DNA from: Saxidomus purpurata
Lineage: Eukaryota; Mollusca; Bivalvia; Venerida; Veneridae
Direction of reading: 5' to 3'
NCBI GenBank assembly: GCA_022818135.1
Contig: JAFMSR010000028.1
Location: 62,001-126,000 of the forward strand
Length of the DNA: 64,000 bases
Part shown: piece by piece, positions 1 through 11,479 of the stretch
Layout: each line of letters begins with the position of its first letter
Position numbering within the stretch: position 1 is the first letter of the stretch
Position numbers and translations under genes: made by a program
The notes under the pieces: model-generated
The model's database searches: none
The model's input: only the letters and a program-made list of their open reading frames with translations
Told to the model about the DNA's origin: nothing

Positions 1-1052
1 TACCATACAATTAACCATTGATGAAATTTATGTGGATCTAGCCCAAGGCATAAGTCACAACAAAGGATGCGATATGATTTGTTGTTAATTGGCGACCCCC
101 TGTCAGTAATCTAACTTGTCACACATCATTGCATATTGCACACTGGTCAATTGCATTTGATAATTACATAACAATTTGCAGAGTGCCCAATCTAAATTAC
201 GCAACTTTTTTATTGTCAACGATCGATCTAACATATGAATTTATTTATCATGTGACAATAGCGAACCATATATTTAATGAATGATAGAACTATATAGCGT
301 TTATACACATACGTTATTTGACACTAACCTTCGAGTTACATTTATAATGTATGATCAAGTCTGCATTTAGATTTTATCTAATCATCTTACATATAGATCT
401 ATAAAACTTGGAAAAAAATAATTCAGCAAATGAAAGTTTCAAGCAACCTTACAGATAATCAGAAAATACTTATTTTTGGCTGTTGATGACAAATTTTATG
501 TACTCAGATTAAGTGAAATTAGACACGTACATGTATTTAGGTAGATATCGTGATTTCAATTATAATTAGTTTTTAATATATTTACGTCAACATTTTGTTT
601 ACAACTAATACAATCGAGAAAACTATTTTGATTAACGATCTTAAAGTAGACCGCTCTAATACTAGATTCTAATTCTTTAATATACCCACAAGAAAAAGTT
701 TCATGACAAACCTTCGGTACATGCTTGTGAATTTCTACCTCATTTTAGAAATGTAATTAAATGGAGCATTTGTGTTCTTATTTTCGGAGGCAAGTTTTAA
801 TCGTCAAAGGAAAAAATATCGTCCATAATTGAATAATTTGAAAGTCATGTGCATGCGTAGATCTAGATCGTTTCGATACATTTCTTACACATTTAAGAAT
901 GAAAAATATCTTTTCCTTTTGATAGAAACAAACAGAAACAGAAGTTGGTGTCATTTGCATATAAAAAACTCGCCATAACTGCTGCATGTTTATACTTTAA
1001 TCAAATAGTTTTATAACATTACACGGACTTCGCTCTATACGTTATTAACAAG
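1..1052. other. AT-rich non-coding stretch
   Basis: I see no supported gene here. The sequence is strongly AT-rich, with stops in all frames every few tens of codons. It ends just before a GC-richer patch at about 1050-1140 that carries an AAGATGGCGG start context. Confidence 0.5.
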
Positions 1053-1173
1053 ATGGCGGTTGTTTTCACCTCGGACAGCGTTGCTACGCCTGAGCAGGTG
1101 CGCGCAACGGTAAATGCCCGGATGTCCGACCTGATCAATTACCGAACTTGCTCCATGGATGGGAGGTTTCTAT
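1053..1173 (+). CDS. Small ORF with good start context, possible first exon
   Basis: A 39-codon ORF starts at an ATG in the context AAGATGGCGG and ends in TGA at about 1171-1173. It begins MAVVFTSDSVATPEQVRATV. The GC content of 1050-1140 is clearly above its surroundings, as expected for an exon. The last third overlaps, in another frame, the start of BEL/Pao integrase sequence at 1153, so the ORF may be a host exon cut by the retrotransposon or a chance ORF. No family is recognised. Confidence 0.2.
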
Positions 1174-1883
1174 GAAAGACTTGTGGGTTTAGTAAAAAGG
1201 GTGTTCCGGAAAACATTAGGCCGACGGCTTCTTACATTAATTCAATTACAAACATTTGTTAAAGAGGCCGAAGCGGTTGTGAACTCAAGACCCCTAGTTT
1301 ACGTCGGCGATGACGTCAATTCATTGCATTAACTCCAAGTCATTTCTTAACATTAAACCCCAGTATCGGTATTCCAGAGTCTCATATAGACGAGAAAGAT
1401 ACAGATTTTATTGCGCATTACAATTCAAGTGATCGCCTAATGAATATATGGAAAAAAGGTCAGAAATTACTCAACATGTTTTGGGTTATATGGCGCAATG
1501 ACTATTTGTTAAATCTTCGAGAAAGAACTCAATCAAAAATTAAAACGGGTCGAGTACAATCACATATTGAGCCATGTGTTGGAAATATAGTATTACTAAA
1601 AGAGGATTTACCTCGCGGAAACCGGAAACTTGGGAGAATAGTGGATTTAATCCCAAGTCAGGACGGAAATGTACGCTCAGCAATGGTCAAAATACCATCG
1701 GGAAAAGTGCTTAAACGTCCACTCAAACTATTATTTCCTATTGAGATGTCCTCAACTATCAATCATACATTAACTCAAAGTACTAAAAAGGATAAATTAA
1801 ATGAATACGAGAAAATATCTCGCCCGCCCATAAAAGCAGCAGAAAGTGCTAAAATCTTGATCAAAAAGCAATTAAATTGCTAA
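1153..1883 (+). pseudogene. BEL/Pao retrotransposon pol, integrase C-terminus and DUF5641
   Basis: This is the 3' end of a BEL/Pao pol gene. It starts inside the integrase core: PWMGGFYERLVGLVK at 1153, followed by a VVNSRPLVYVGDD motif, as is typical of BEL/Pao. A single-base frameshift near 1320-1326 then moves the reading into the frame that stays open to the stop at 1881-1883. That second part holds the DUF5641 domain that ends BEL/Pao polyproteins, with the sub-motifs YLLNLRER, VLLKEDLPRG, LGRIVDLIPSQDG and SGKVLKRPLKLLFP. The reverse transcriptase, protease and most of the integrase are absent, so the copy is 5'-truncated. The identity is firm from the motifs; activity is excluded by truncation and frameshift. 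Confidence 0.85.
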
Positions 1884-2175
1884 CGATTAAAAGTCGTTTT
1901 AAAAAAATGTCGCTTACAACATGTGTAATGTAAAAAACGTATACATCGGCGGAGCATACTTGTCGATAAAACATTAGCCATGAAATTCACGTGCAAATTT
2001 TTTGACGGCGGAGCATAGTATTAGAGTGAAAACTACAACATGAAATTCACGTGAAAATCGTGCGGCGGAGTAGTAAATTTGAAAGATTTGCACGAAATTT
2101 TATAAGTATAATTCAATAAGAATTGAATCATTATGCTTGTGTCAATTGACCAGAAAGGACATAAAAAAAGAAAAA
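1884..2175. repeat. Spacer with short direct repeats
   Basis: This spacer lies between pol and the zinc-finger ORF. It holds two copies of CATGAAATTCACGTG (near 1979 and 2039), each followed by AAA-rich sequence, and three GGCGGAG words (near 1950, 2011 and 2064). The regular arrangement could be a 5' UTR or promoter of the downstream ORF, but that is inference. Confidence 0.4.
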
Positions 2176-3132
2176 ATGCCTTTGTGCTATTGCGATACCT
2201 GCAATAAAAGTTATAAAAATATAAGAAATTTGAAAAGGCATATCAAAGAAAAGCATACAATCTTAGAATATTGGAACTGTGTGGAAAAAGATTGTTCGTC
2301 AAGATTTATTAGAAGTTACCTCAGCAAACATTTGATTTTAAAGCATAGATATGGAGCAGACTTGGCAAGGGATGCAGCGTTACGTGCAAAAAGAGGAGAT
2401 TTAAAGGAGAGTGAATATTATGAAGACGTGAGCGAAGATGAAAGTATTTTTAGTTTATTAGCAGAAAGAGATGGAAATCAAGACGAAATACAGTTTGCTA
2501 GCACAATATTGGATTTTGACCTGACTCTTCTGCAAAATGATGAACATTTAACCAGTAATAATAAAGATGAAGAAAAACAAAAAGAGTGTGGAATACCTAA
2601 TGAAGAAAATGAAATGCAAGCAGAAGATAACGATGAGAGAGAATGTGAAATAAACGTAAATGATATGGAAAATGAGGAACGAGATGAAACAAATGATAAT
2701 AGCTTGGTAGAAGATGACAACGGCGACGAACTTGACTATAATGATTGTGAACAGGAAAGTGATTACATTGATACGCAGCAAAAAAGTGAAGAAAGTGATC
2801 ATGATTCTATTAGTGATAACGTGAGTGCTACATATGATATAAATAGTGACGTAAGTTCAAAAGACGAAAACAACAACGACTATGAAAGTGATGTTTGTGA
2901 TTACCAGTATAGTGATATAAGTGTTGAGGATAATGTAGTGATTTTAAGCAGTGATGATGTGTCTGCACATGGAAACATTGACAACGAATGCACAGATGTA
3001 GTGCCGTCAAAAGCTACAGTAAGGACTCAAACTTTGATATTAACATTTACAAAGAAGACGACATACATTGGACAAAATGAAATTGAGACACACATGAGTG
3101 CCGATCAAGAATACTATGATGATTCTGAGTAA
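2176..3132 (+). CDS. Acidic C2H2 zinc-finger protein carried by the BEL/Pao element
   Basis: The ORF is 318 codons from the first ATG (MPLCYCDTC); the upstream in-frame stretch has no ATG. Two C2H2 fingers sit at residues about 5-28 (CDTC...H...H) and 35-60 (C-x4-C...H-x4-H). The other ~250 residues are extremely rich in D, E, N and S, with repeated SDxxSDD-type runs, so the protein should be very acidic and probably disordered. It lies 0.25 kb after the BEL/Pao pol stop and about 20 bp before the putative 3' LTR, where env or accessory genes sit. The reading frame is intact although pol beside it is broken. Nucleic-acid or protein binding is inferred from the fingers. The family was not recognised and could be a captured host gene. 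Confidence 0.7.
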   Translation: MPLCYCDTCNKSYKNIRNLKRHIKEKHTILEYWNCVEKDCSSRFIRSYLSKHLILKHRYGADLARDAALRAKRGDLKESEYYEDVSEDESIFSLLAERDGNQDEIQFASTILDFDLTLLQNDEHLTSNNKDEEKQKECGIPNEENEMQAEDNDERECEINVNDMENEERDETNDNSLVEDDNGDELDYNDCEQESDYIDTQQKSEESDHDSISDNVSATYDINSDVSSKDENNNDYESDVCDYQYSDISVEDNVVILSSDDVSAHGNIDNECTDVVPSKATVRTQTLILTFTKKTTYIGQNEIETHMSADQEYYDDSE

Positions 3133-3152
3133 TAATAAACTTTGGCCGGGAG

Positions 3153-3396
3153 TGTCGCGAAGAACGCGATAATATTATTGTTTATTTTGTTATTATCCGC
3201 CAGCTTGGCACTAAATTGTTGTGACGGCCGGGTATTTGTTGTAACCGCCGGGTTTGTCACCGGCGGGTTTATGTTTAATTATATTTACATGATTTTCATG
3301 ACTTTTACGTGCAATACGTGGTATATAAAAGGAATTGTTATCTTGTTTTTGTTAGTTCGTTTTAGTTCGTTAAAAGTAAAGGATTATTATGTTGAA
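3153..3396 (+). mobile_element. Putative 3' LTR of the BEL/Pao element
   Basis: Starts with TGTCGCG right after a short purine-rich GGCCGGGAG stretch that could be the polypurine tract. It contains a clear TATA box (GTATATAAAAGG near 3321) and runs up to the next interspersed repeat (ACAAGAGCTGTCC), which begins at about 3395. No 5' LTR is in the window, so LTR identity cannot be checked by comparison. The far boundary is approximate. Confidence 0.5.
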
Positions 3397-4475
3397 CAAG
3401 AGCTGTCCCTCCCAAGTGACGAATGCCCCCGAAAGAGGTGCCTCACAGTCTGTGTCCTCTCCATGTGCTCAATAAATGTGCTATGTAATTTTAAAATCCT
3501 TCCATGCATGACAGAGTAATCATGCATACAGTATTCCATTACTTTAAACACTAAGTGTGACCTTGACCTTTGAGGTAGGGACTTGGGTCTTGCACGCGAC
3601 ACATCCGCTTGATGTGCTAGACATTTGTGCACAGTTATTTTAAAATCCTTCAAAGCATAATAAAGTTATAGTCCGGACACAAATGTATGCATATATACAG
3701 GATTCCATTACCTATAAACTCTAAGTGTGACCTTGACCTTTGTGGTAGGGATGTGGGTCATGCACGCGACACGTCGTCTTGATGTGCTAGACATTTGTGC
3801 CAAATTATTTTAAAATCCTTCAAGGCATGACAAAGTTACAGTCCGGACACGAATGTGTGCATATATGCTTATATAGAGGAATCCATTACCTTCAAACTCT
3901 AAGTATGACCTTGACCTTTGAGCTAGGGACGTGGGTCTTGCACGCGACACGTCGTCTTGATGTGCTAGACATTTGTGCCAAATTATTTTAAAATCCTTCA
4001 ATGCATGACAAAGTTACAGTCCGGACACGAATGTGTGCATATATGCTTATATGGAGGAATCCATTACCTTCAAACTCTAAGTATGACCCTGACCTTTGAG
4101 CTAGGGACGTGGGTCTTGCACGCGACACGTCGTCTTGATGTGCTAGACATGTGTACCTAGTTATTTTAAAATCCTTCAATGCATGACAAAGTTACAGTCC
4201 GGACACGAATGTGTGCATATATAGAGGATTCCATAACCTTCATACTCCAAGTGTGACCTTCACCTTTGAGGTAGGGATGTAGGTCTTGCACGCGACACGT
4301 CGTCTTGATGTGCTAGACATGTGTGCCAAGTTATTTTAAAATCCTTCAATGCATGACAAAGTTACAGTCCGGACACGAATTTGTAAGTGGGGACGCACGG
4401 ACGGACGGACAGACGGACGGACGGACGGACGGACAGACGGTGCGATTTTAATATGCCACCCTTCGGGGGCATAAA
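3396..4475. repeat. Bivalve-type mobile repeat with ~170-178-bp tandem units
   Basis: Begins ACAAGAGCTGTCC, holds about six tandem units, and ends in a GGACGGAC run followed by CCCTTCGGGGGCATAAAA. The phrase GTCCGGACAC recurs near 3671, 3841, 4019, 4197 and 4367, giving spacings of 170, 178, 178 and 170. Each unit carries TGACCTTGACCTTTGAG-like words and ends in GTGCTAGACAT. The short ORFs on both strands repeat with the unit and are not genes. The architecture (tandem core plus fixed ends) resembles bivalve pearl-like non-autonomous elements. Confidence 0.8.
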
Positions 4476-4499
4476 AATTAAAGAAATAAAAGTTTAAAG

Positions 4500-4875
4500 G
4501 AGGAAAAAGAGTTATTTTAATTCCAGCGTAGTAAAGATTGCTACAACAATCTTGGTAGAGGTCCACTAGACAATGCTACATGCCAAATATCTAAGCTCTA
4601 GGCCTTGTGGTTTCAGAGAAGAAGATTTTTAAAGTTTTTCCTATTTGTTGCCATAGCAACCAGAGTTCTGCATGGAATGGAATTCTTTGAACAACTTTGA
4701 TAGAGCTTCATGCAAGGAACATCCCTGCAAAGTCTCATCAACATTGGCCCAGTGGTTTCAGAGGAGATGTCGTTTGAAGGAAATGGTGGACGGACGGACG
4801 TACGACGTACGATGGACGCCGGACGGAATGCGATCCTAATAGCTTACTCTGGCACTTTGTGCTAAAAAGGACATA
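4500..4875. repeat. Interspersed repeat ending in GGCACTTTGTGC
   Basis: One copy of a repeat that recurs at 17256-17520, 25620-26015, 29410-29636, 35868-36055 and 63000-63240. Shared phrases are CAATCTTGGTAGAGGTCCACT, ATCTAAGCTCTAGGCC, GTTGCCATAGCAACCA, AACATCCCTGCAAAG and GCGATCCTAATAGC. It ends with a GGACGGACG run. Non-coding. Confidence 0.7.
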
Positions 4876-4960
4876 ACTCTGTAACCTATGACTGTGACCT
4901 TACTAATTTTGTGGCATCACATTCTTTTTGTCATTAACAATACAATTTGAAAATTTGATG

Positions 4961-5292
4961 TTAAAGCTGCTCGCTCTCAGATTTTGGTTAAAAAATAAAG
5001 TTCTCTAAACTGCATGTAAATAACGTATTTTAGAACATAATGGTCATATAAAAAGGCTCCAGCATAAATTTAAGTCCGGTATATCTCTAAATTTACAAAA
5101 ATAAGCAAACGCTTTTGAAATTTCAATATAAACATGTTAAGTGGCAGTTCCATGTAATCAACATTTTCAATCAATTTCTTCCTAGAATCTTGCTTATATT
5201 TTGATTCTGGACAGTCTTTCATTTTATTCTAATGAATAAAGTGTCAATCTTAAAAAAAAAAATCAACAGTAACTGAGAGCAAGCAGCTTTAA
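4961..5292. mobile_element. TTAA-flanked MITE, copy 1
   Basis: 332 bp bounded by near-perfect inverted repeats that read TTAAAGCTGCTCGCTCTCAG at the left and, inverted, CTGAGAGCAAGCAGCTTTAA at the right. It interrupts a tandem repeat whose uninterrupted neighbours at about 5470 and 5620 read ...TTAAGAAATGGCAAAGTTAT. The single TTAA of the empty site is therefore present at both ends of the insertion. A TTAA duplication is the hallmark of piggyBac-type transposition (Kolobok elements also use TTAA). There is no coding capacity. Confidence 0.8.
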
Positions 5293-5690
5293 GAAATGTC
5301 AAAGTTATCAGGTTATAGCCAATGTTAAGTTTTCGTGACACAATCAAAAAAGTACAAAAGGGGCATAACTCTGTCAAAAATGACCTTGACATACAAAATT
5401 TGAGTACATTACAACCCTTATGTCATTAGCCATGCAATTTGAAAGTACGATGAAGAAATCTTAAGAAATGGCAAAGTTATAGCTAACATTAAGTTTTGGT
5501 GACAAAATCTAAGCACAAAAAGAGACGTGACTTTGTCAAATATGACCTTTACCTACAAAATCTGGTGGCATGACAACTTTTTCATCATAAGCAATACAAT
5601 TGGGAAGTTTGATAAAGAAATATTAAGAAATGGCAAAGTTATAGCCAACGTTAAGTTTATGTGACGGACTGACCGACATTATATTCTCTT
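5293..5690. repeat. Tandem AAGAAATGGCAAAGTTATAGC-type repeat
   Basis: About three degenerate units of ~140-150 bp, each containing ATAACTTTGTCAAA-like and TGACCTTGACCTACAAAAT-like phrases, ending near a GACGGACTGACCGAC run. The first unit is split by the MITE at 4961-5292. Non-coding. Confidence 0.6.
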
Positions 5691-6039
5691 TCAAAATTTC
5701 AAAGCATATTCTGACCATTTGATATTAAATTCACAGCTAACATTTCATCACCATTTCCACTGCAAATACTTGGAAATTTATCTCATGTATTGGGCATCAT
5801 TGTCAAGTGTTTCTAGTGAACTATTTAAACTAGATGCCCACGTGCAACATGTCGAGCCCACCATATCTCAAAAGGGCTAACTCCTAACCAAGCAGAGATG
5901 GGTCCAAATACACCTAAATATTGGATGTAGCATGCATATTGTGCCACAGAAAAGTGGTCTCGAGTTTTCTCTACGGCAAGTAATAAAAAAGTTACAATAT
6001 AAGCTATTTATAGTAACAACAAAGGGAAGTAATTCTAAA

Positions 6040-6470
6040 AACAAGGGTAGCCCATGGTGGTGAACATTTGTACAAAGTAACATCAAAATCCCTCCATGCA
6101 TGAAGAAGAAATGCTCCAGACAACTTAAGATATTCTTGACTTTGAACTTTAACCTCTAAGTGTGACCTTGACCTTAGACTTAGGGACCTGGTTCTTGCGC
6201 ATGACACTCCCGTCTGATGATGGTGAACATTTGTGCCAAGTTATATTAAATCCCTCCATGCATGAAAAAGATATGCTCCCAACAGTCATTCTTGAATTGG
6301 ACCTTTAACCTCCAAGTGTGACCTTCACCTTAGACCTAGGGACCTGGTTCTTGCGCATGACACTCCGTCTCATGATGGTGAACATTTGTGCCACGTAACA
6401 TCAAAATCCCTTCATGCATGAAAAAGATATGGTCCGGACAAAATCGGACGGACGGACGCAAGAACATACA
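6040..6470. repeat. Tandem ~160-bp repeat with GCGCATGACACTCC motif
   Basis: Nearly three units that share TCCCTCCATGCATGAA, TGACCTTGACCTTAGAC, AGGGACCTGGTTCTTGCGC and GATGGTGAACATTTGTGCCA, closing with a CGGACGGACGGACGC run. It has the same design as the 3.4-4.5 kb element but is a different sequence family. 5690-6040 upstream holds no supported gene. Confidence 0.65.
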
Positions 6471-6616
6471 CCGAACCGCCAAAATTTACAACTATATCAG
6501 GCTCACTGCAGGCGGGCTCGACAAAAATCTTTACATACAACTGCCTTAAATTTTACACTTTTTTCTGTTGTCTTCATTAAAAATCAGTATCTAATCAATA
6601 TTCTAATTTGACAATA

Positions 6617-7615
6617 CAGTCAAACTTGTGCAAAAGGTCACCTTTAACTAGAGGTCACCTGCTGACAACAGCCAGTCAGAATATCCCCCATCCAAATTTG
6701 CTCTTTAAAAGACTGGGAACAGCTGTCACCTGCTGTCTGCGGTCAGTGGCCATTGAAAAAGCATCACGTAATCGGGACTGTGATGCGAACGCCCACTGAA
6801 ATTTTAACAGCTGGCTTTTGTTTCTTGTAAAGTTGTTTGCACCTCAAAAGACGGGCGCAATAAATTAAGATGCTTTTGATAATTAGAAGAGGTTCTAACA
6901 TTTAATTGTCACCTTCACATCTGAAGCAAACACATGCAATTAATCAGATGAAACTGTCTGGTAATTACTGAAAATAGGCTCTTTTAATTGCTTGATTGTT
7001 TATTTGATGTAGAATATCTTCACAATTTGGAGTTGCATTTTACATTGTGCAACTAAATAATTGTTTATTTCAGCTTATTAATGCATTCACGTTAAAGCTG
7101 CTCGCTCTCAGTTACCGTTAAAAAAGGTATTTTTCAAAAAAGTTGACATTTTTATTCATCAGTATAAAACTAAAGCCTAGAATAAAAAAATAAGCAAAGA
7201 TCTAGGTAGGAATTTGCAGAAATCGATTGAAAAGGTTGGTTACACGGCACCGCTACACTATAATGGTAGTGTATTTTTCAAAATTTAGAGATGTACGTGA
7301 CATGAATTTATACTGGAGTCTTTTTATAACACCATAATGTTCAAAAATACATTATTTACATACAGTTTGAAGAAATTTATTATTTTACCAAAATCTTAGA
7401 GCGAGCAGCTTTAAGTGAATTGTTTGATTTATTACAATTAAACTGAAAAACACGCAGTTTATCTGGCAATTAATTGATAATAAAACTTGATTTGATAAAC
7501 AATGTTTAGTATGATGGAACTATATCAACTGTCTACATCTCCGAACAAAAGTCACCTGTTAACAACAGCCAATTTTGTGGTTTCCATTGAGCCGCCGTTG
7601 TTCATAAGTTTGACT
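6617..7615. mobile_element. Candidate pogo/Tigger-like deletion element, interrupted
   Basis: The left end reads TA-CAGTCAAACTTGTG and the right end, inverted, reads CAGTCAAACTTATG, with CA instead of the expected TA flank. Both ends continue into related GGTCACCTG...ACAACAGCCA sequence, as in the two copies at 49788-49963 and 50044-50954. A TTAA MITE (7092-7414) sits inside. Without the MITE it is about 0.68 kb. No transposase remains. Confidence 0.4.
7092..7414. mobile_element. TTAA-flanked MITE, copy 2
   Basis: 323 bp with the same TTAAAGCTGCTCGCTCTCAG termini as copy 1 but in the opposite orientation. Its right half contains the inverted form of the internal sequence of copy 1 (for example ACTGGAGTCTTTTTATA against TATAAAAAGGCTCCAG). 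TTAA is present at both outer edges. Non-coding. Confidence 0.8.
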
Positions 7616-9783
7616 GCATGTGACAAACTGATCGGGTTACCCGAAGTTATTACTCCATTTCTCGAAGTTAATTATTCCAGTAATTATACGTAATAATACT
7701 GAATCACCAAATCAACACAAAACCTTGCATTATATCTAAGAGTACAAAAATGACGCTAAGTCGCTCTTTGTAGGTGTAGTGCATTTCCCCATTATTACCG
7801 TCATCATACATTTCTACTCCAGCATTTTTTTTTGTTTTATCTTGGGTGTTTTGCTCTATTTATGTCTTCTTGAATCTCTCTACTTTTACAAATAATTGCT
7901 ACTGAAATAAAACATCCTTCCTGAAGTGTAAGTTCCAACAAAATCTTCAATTCAGAATTTCCAACTTTTTAACTCTTTACAGGTTGAGGGATCATCACAA
8001 AAAACATCATTTTTCACACTGCAAGGGTTGACTGTTTTCCTACAGTTTTCATATGTTGGTGTTTTGAACTTCCCTCATCACTGCATGCTTGTGACTCTTA
8101 TTCTCATCATACTCATAGGCATGGTTTCTACAAAAAATAAAGAATATCAGTATGTCTATCATGTCTCTATTCTAAAAATCATTCAATTTGCACAGAAAAG
8201 CAGAATAATTTGCTACCAGCAGAGTAAAGGTTCAAAACTTTGATAACATTATTAAGATAAAAATGTGTACAAAGACACAGTGTCTCAGGTAAAAAGCCAA
8301 GTATAAGCTATTAAGCACAATTTCCACTGCTTTGTCAGATTCAGCAAAAAAAATCAGAGACAATCCCTTCTTTTAATAGTGCTATAATTTTGTTGGATTT
8401 AATTTTTTAATAACACGGTTCAACTATGCTTTGGGTCAGTGCTATATGACAGAAACATCTGGATCTACACTACCTTGCTTTGTGATACTGTAGTTTATAA
8501 GGTTATGCAATCTTACATAACATACTGATAAGGATTTCAATACTGCCTGGGGCAATCAATAATTTTTAAAGTGCAACAATAAGAATTTAAAGGTCTCAAA
8601 TTTCAACAACAGGACCTTTATAAAACAGAGGAACAAAATAAAAATGAATTATAGTGTAGGCTCAATAACTAGTATGTACTTTTCTTTGAAAGGACAATTT
8701 CATATGCCAAATATATAAAAAGTCAGATTTCATATACATTTTGTTTATATAATAAATCAAGTGATTTTTTTGTCTAAAAGGACACATATACTTGCTAATA
8801 TTATACCAGTGTGGTTTTAAAGTTATTTCAATTTTGTCTGCTAATAACAGATAATTCATGACAGTTATTTCTCACATTATTTTTAAAAGTAAGCATTGTT
8901 CTAGACATTCATGGTCAATCTGAACTTTATAACTTGAAAAATCAAAATAAATATACCATTGTCTTCATCTAAATAATATTGGGAATAAATTACACCTTCC
9001 ATTAAATGTATTAAAGGCACTGTGTTAAAAAAGAACACAATGAAATGGTGGTTTCCTACAATGGCATGTACTGCACAATTTTATGACAATACTGGTCATT
9101 AATCAGCAGGTGGCCAAATTTTAATTGCCCCTCAGGGGATTGTCATACTGTCTGTCACACTAATCTAGAGCAACATACCAACTACTGTACAAGCATCCAC
9201 TTGTTTTATTTATTTTTCTTGTGAATTCTAGTAAATGTACATCTAGAAACTGCCAGTCAGCAACAGATAAATAGTATGTGGTTTATTTATATGACATATT
9301 ATTGTGAGCTAGGTGCTTGACAATTTGAAAAAATATTTTAAAAAGCTAAAAAAAAACCACCCTACATTCAAATTTTAGAAATGAAACTTTAATAGTGAAA
9401 ATAAGGGATGTACATGTAGTAATAAGCATGTAGTTATTAGACTAAGTGTGAAACATTGTGAAATGAAGCTAATAATATACATTAAATTTACATGTTTCCT
9501 TTCACCATATAACAAAAAAATTAAAAAAAAAATTTTTATTTGTTTTACTAACATGATAATAATTGAGATAAACTGAAGCATCAAAAACTTTCAGAAAGTT
9601 ACATTTATCACTGCATTAGGTGCATAAGAAACATCATTTAACCGTTTAATACCACTCTGGTAGAAAGTGTTCCCGCCTTTGTTTCCAGCACAGATCATGA
9701 TCATTCTGCCCGGACAGAAACCCCTAATATTTTTGTTTGAAAGTTTTTAACAAAAGCTGAGAAAAATTAATTACTACCTTTAC
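7616..9783. other. AT-rich stretch without a recognised gene
   Basis: Open frames are all short and look like chance. No repeats of note were seen apart from poly-A and poly-T runs. It may be intron or intergenic DNA next to the exon at 9784-9859. Confidence 0.4.
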
Positions 9784-9859
9784 CTAATTTGACTTGGCAG
9801 CTTCTAAGCCGAGGATTTTCCACAGAAATGATGTCATATTCACCCGTATTCAAGGAGGT
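9784..9859 (-). CDS. Probable internal exon of an unrecognised host gene
   Basis: On the minus strand a pyrimidine-rich acceptor (ATTCCTTTTCAG) precedes a 76-bp segment followed by a GTAAAG donor. The only open frame reads TSLNTGEYDIISVENPRLRS and continues five more codons before the donor. It has a codon-like composition unlike the surrounding AT-rich DNA. A second open stretch just downstream on the same strand (about 9605-9733, containing GNKGGNTFYQSGIKRLND) has an acceptor-like ATATTAG, but its phase does not match, so I do not join them. Family not recognised. Confidence 0.45.
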
Positions 9860-11170
9860 CTGAAAAGGAATATGTAAAACTTGAAATTTTAACAAACTGA
9901 GTAACAATCCCCATACACATAATTGTCATGCATATATAAGCTGGAAATAATGGAATCACTTCCAACTTCTTTGTTACAGGGGTATAGTAAACAGAATTCT
10001 GATGTGATATAATATTAATCTATGGCGTTTTCTGCAACATCCCTAACCATGGTAAAAATGAAAATTCTGATGACAATCCATGATAAAAGTTTTAAGTCCC
10101 AGGAGCACATTGAATACTCTTCATTGTCTTCTATAGAAAAATGAATTTACAGGTAGAATAATGAATGATAGAACAGTGTTTGATGTATACTTTACTTTCA
10201 TTCCTTTGCCACTGTAACCTCACTTAACACATTCTCAGAACACTTTTTCTATTTTTTGCAATATCACCGTAAAAAATAATGCGCTATACATGTACAAGAC
10301 TTAATATAATGCAATGCAGTTCTTTTGATTTACAAATAAAAAGCAATGTAAGGAATGTTTTTCATACAAATAATTGCCAGTTTCACCGGTAAGGGATTGC
10401 TCTTTATAATGTAAAGGCTACAAGTAATTTGAAATACAAAGTGCTCCAGGGACTATAAATTTTTGGGTCATTTTAAACGCCTGGAATATTCCGAAATAAG
10501 AGGTATAATTGATTTGTGTTTCAATCTAATGTGTGGCTACCATTTTCACTTTGAGGCTCCGAAAGGTATTTTTGGCTGCAGCATCTTGAAGAATGCAGAC
10601 AAACATAATTATGATGTCAAAATGATTGTAAAGACTAACTGAAAATACTGGGTTTTATAATCAGTTACTACCACAACATGCAACTGGGGCTCCCTGATAG
10701 AAAATGAACTTAGTACACCTAGGCACGTTCCTTTCTTGGGCAAAGTAGGGCTCAACTGTAAAAAATATTCATCGAAAGTCTTCAACTAAAGTAACTTATC
10801 ATTTGATTCAATGAAACAAAAATAAAGATTAACTCTTAGGCTGAGAGTTCCATGAATGGTGGACAGAAATTTAATTTACATTTCATTACATAAGTAAACA
10901 ATTTAAAAAAGAATTTAATCAATTAATATTTTCATTTTCTTCAATGACATTACATCATAAAACATGACTGTGTAACATAGAATGACTGTTGTAAAAAAAC
11001 TACATCGTAGGACACTGATGGTTGGCGACACAGCTATGCTGAATACATCACTATGGAACTTAGGGGTGTCAACACTCCTGGTTGTCCGACTTTCATAATT
11101 ATGATAAAGAGAAAAAATAATTTTGAAGGCAAGTTTCATCATATATCATATGCCATAAAAGATTGATTTA
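9860..11170. other. AT-rich stretch without a supported gene
   Basis: A few acceptor-like and donor-like signals occur (for example TTTTTTACAG on the minus strand near 10765), but I could not assemble a consistent exon. Otherwise nothing is seen. Confidence 0.35.
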
Positions 11171-11479
11171 CTGTAAACCTAGAATTGTTCTCGGCTCCAT
11201 TTTTTCGCATTGTATGGACACCGTACATTTACACGACTACCAAAAAATTAATTAATGCTCGCGTTCCATCGGTATCACGAACTCTGTGAATATTAAATAG
11301 CAAAATCCTTTTCTAATGCTTAATTTTAATACACAGTGAGCAGATATCGCAGTCTATTGCGTCAATATCAACTTTGGCAATTTGAAGCTGATTTCAAGTT
11401 CACAACAAAAGTTGATTTATCACTTATCTTTTATATTACATCACGGTACGACTGTGAGCTGTAATCGTGCACGGAATTA

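Noticed and set aside
2478..3010. Minus-strand ORFs of 60-84 codons
   Set aside because: Shadows of the acidic plus-strand zinc-finger gene, rich in S/F because of GAA/GAT codons on the other strand.
3142..3653. 125-codon ORF and opposite-strand ORF
   Set aside because: The plus frame starts at a non-ATG codon and runs across the LTR into an interspersed repeat; the minus frame lies wholly in repeat sequence.
3480..4390. CRISPR-like array
   Set aside because: Units are ~175 bp, with no short repeat-spacer alternation; this is a eukaryotic tandem repeat.
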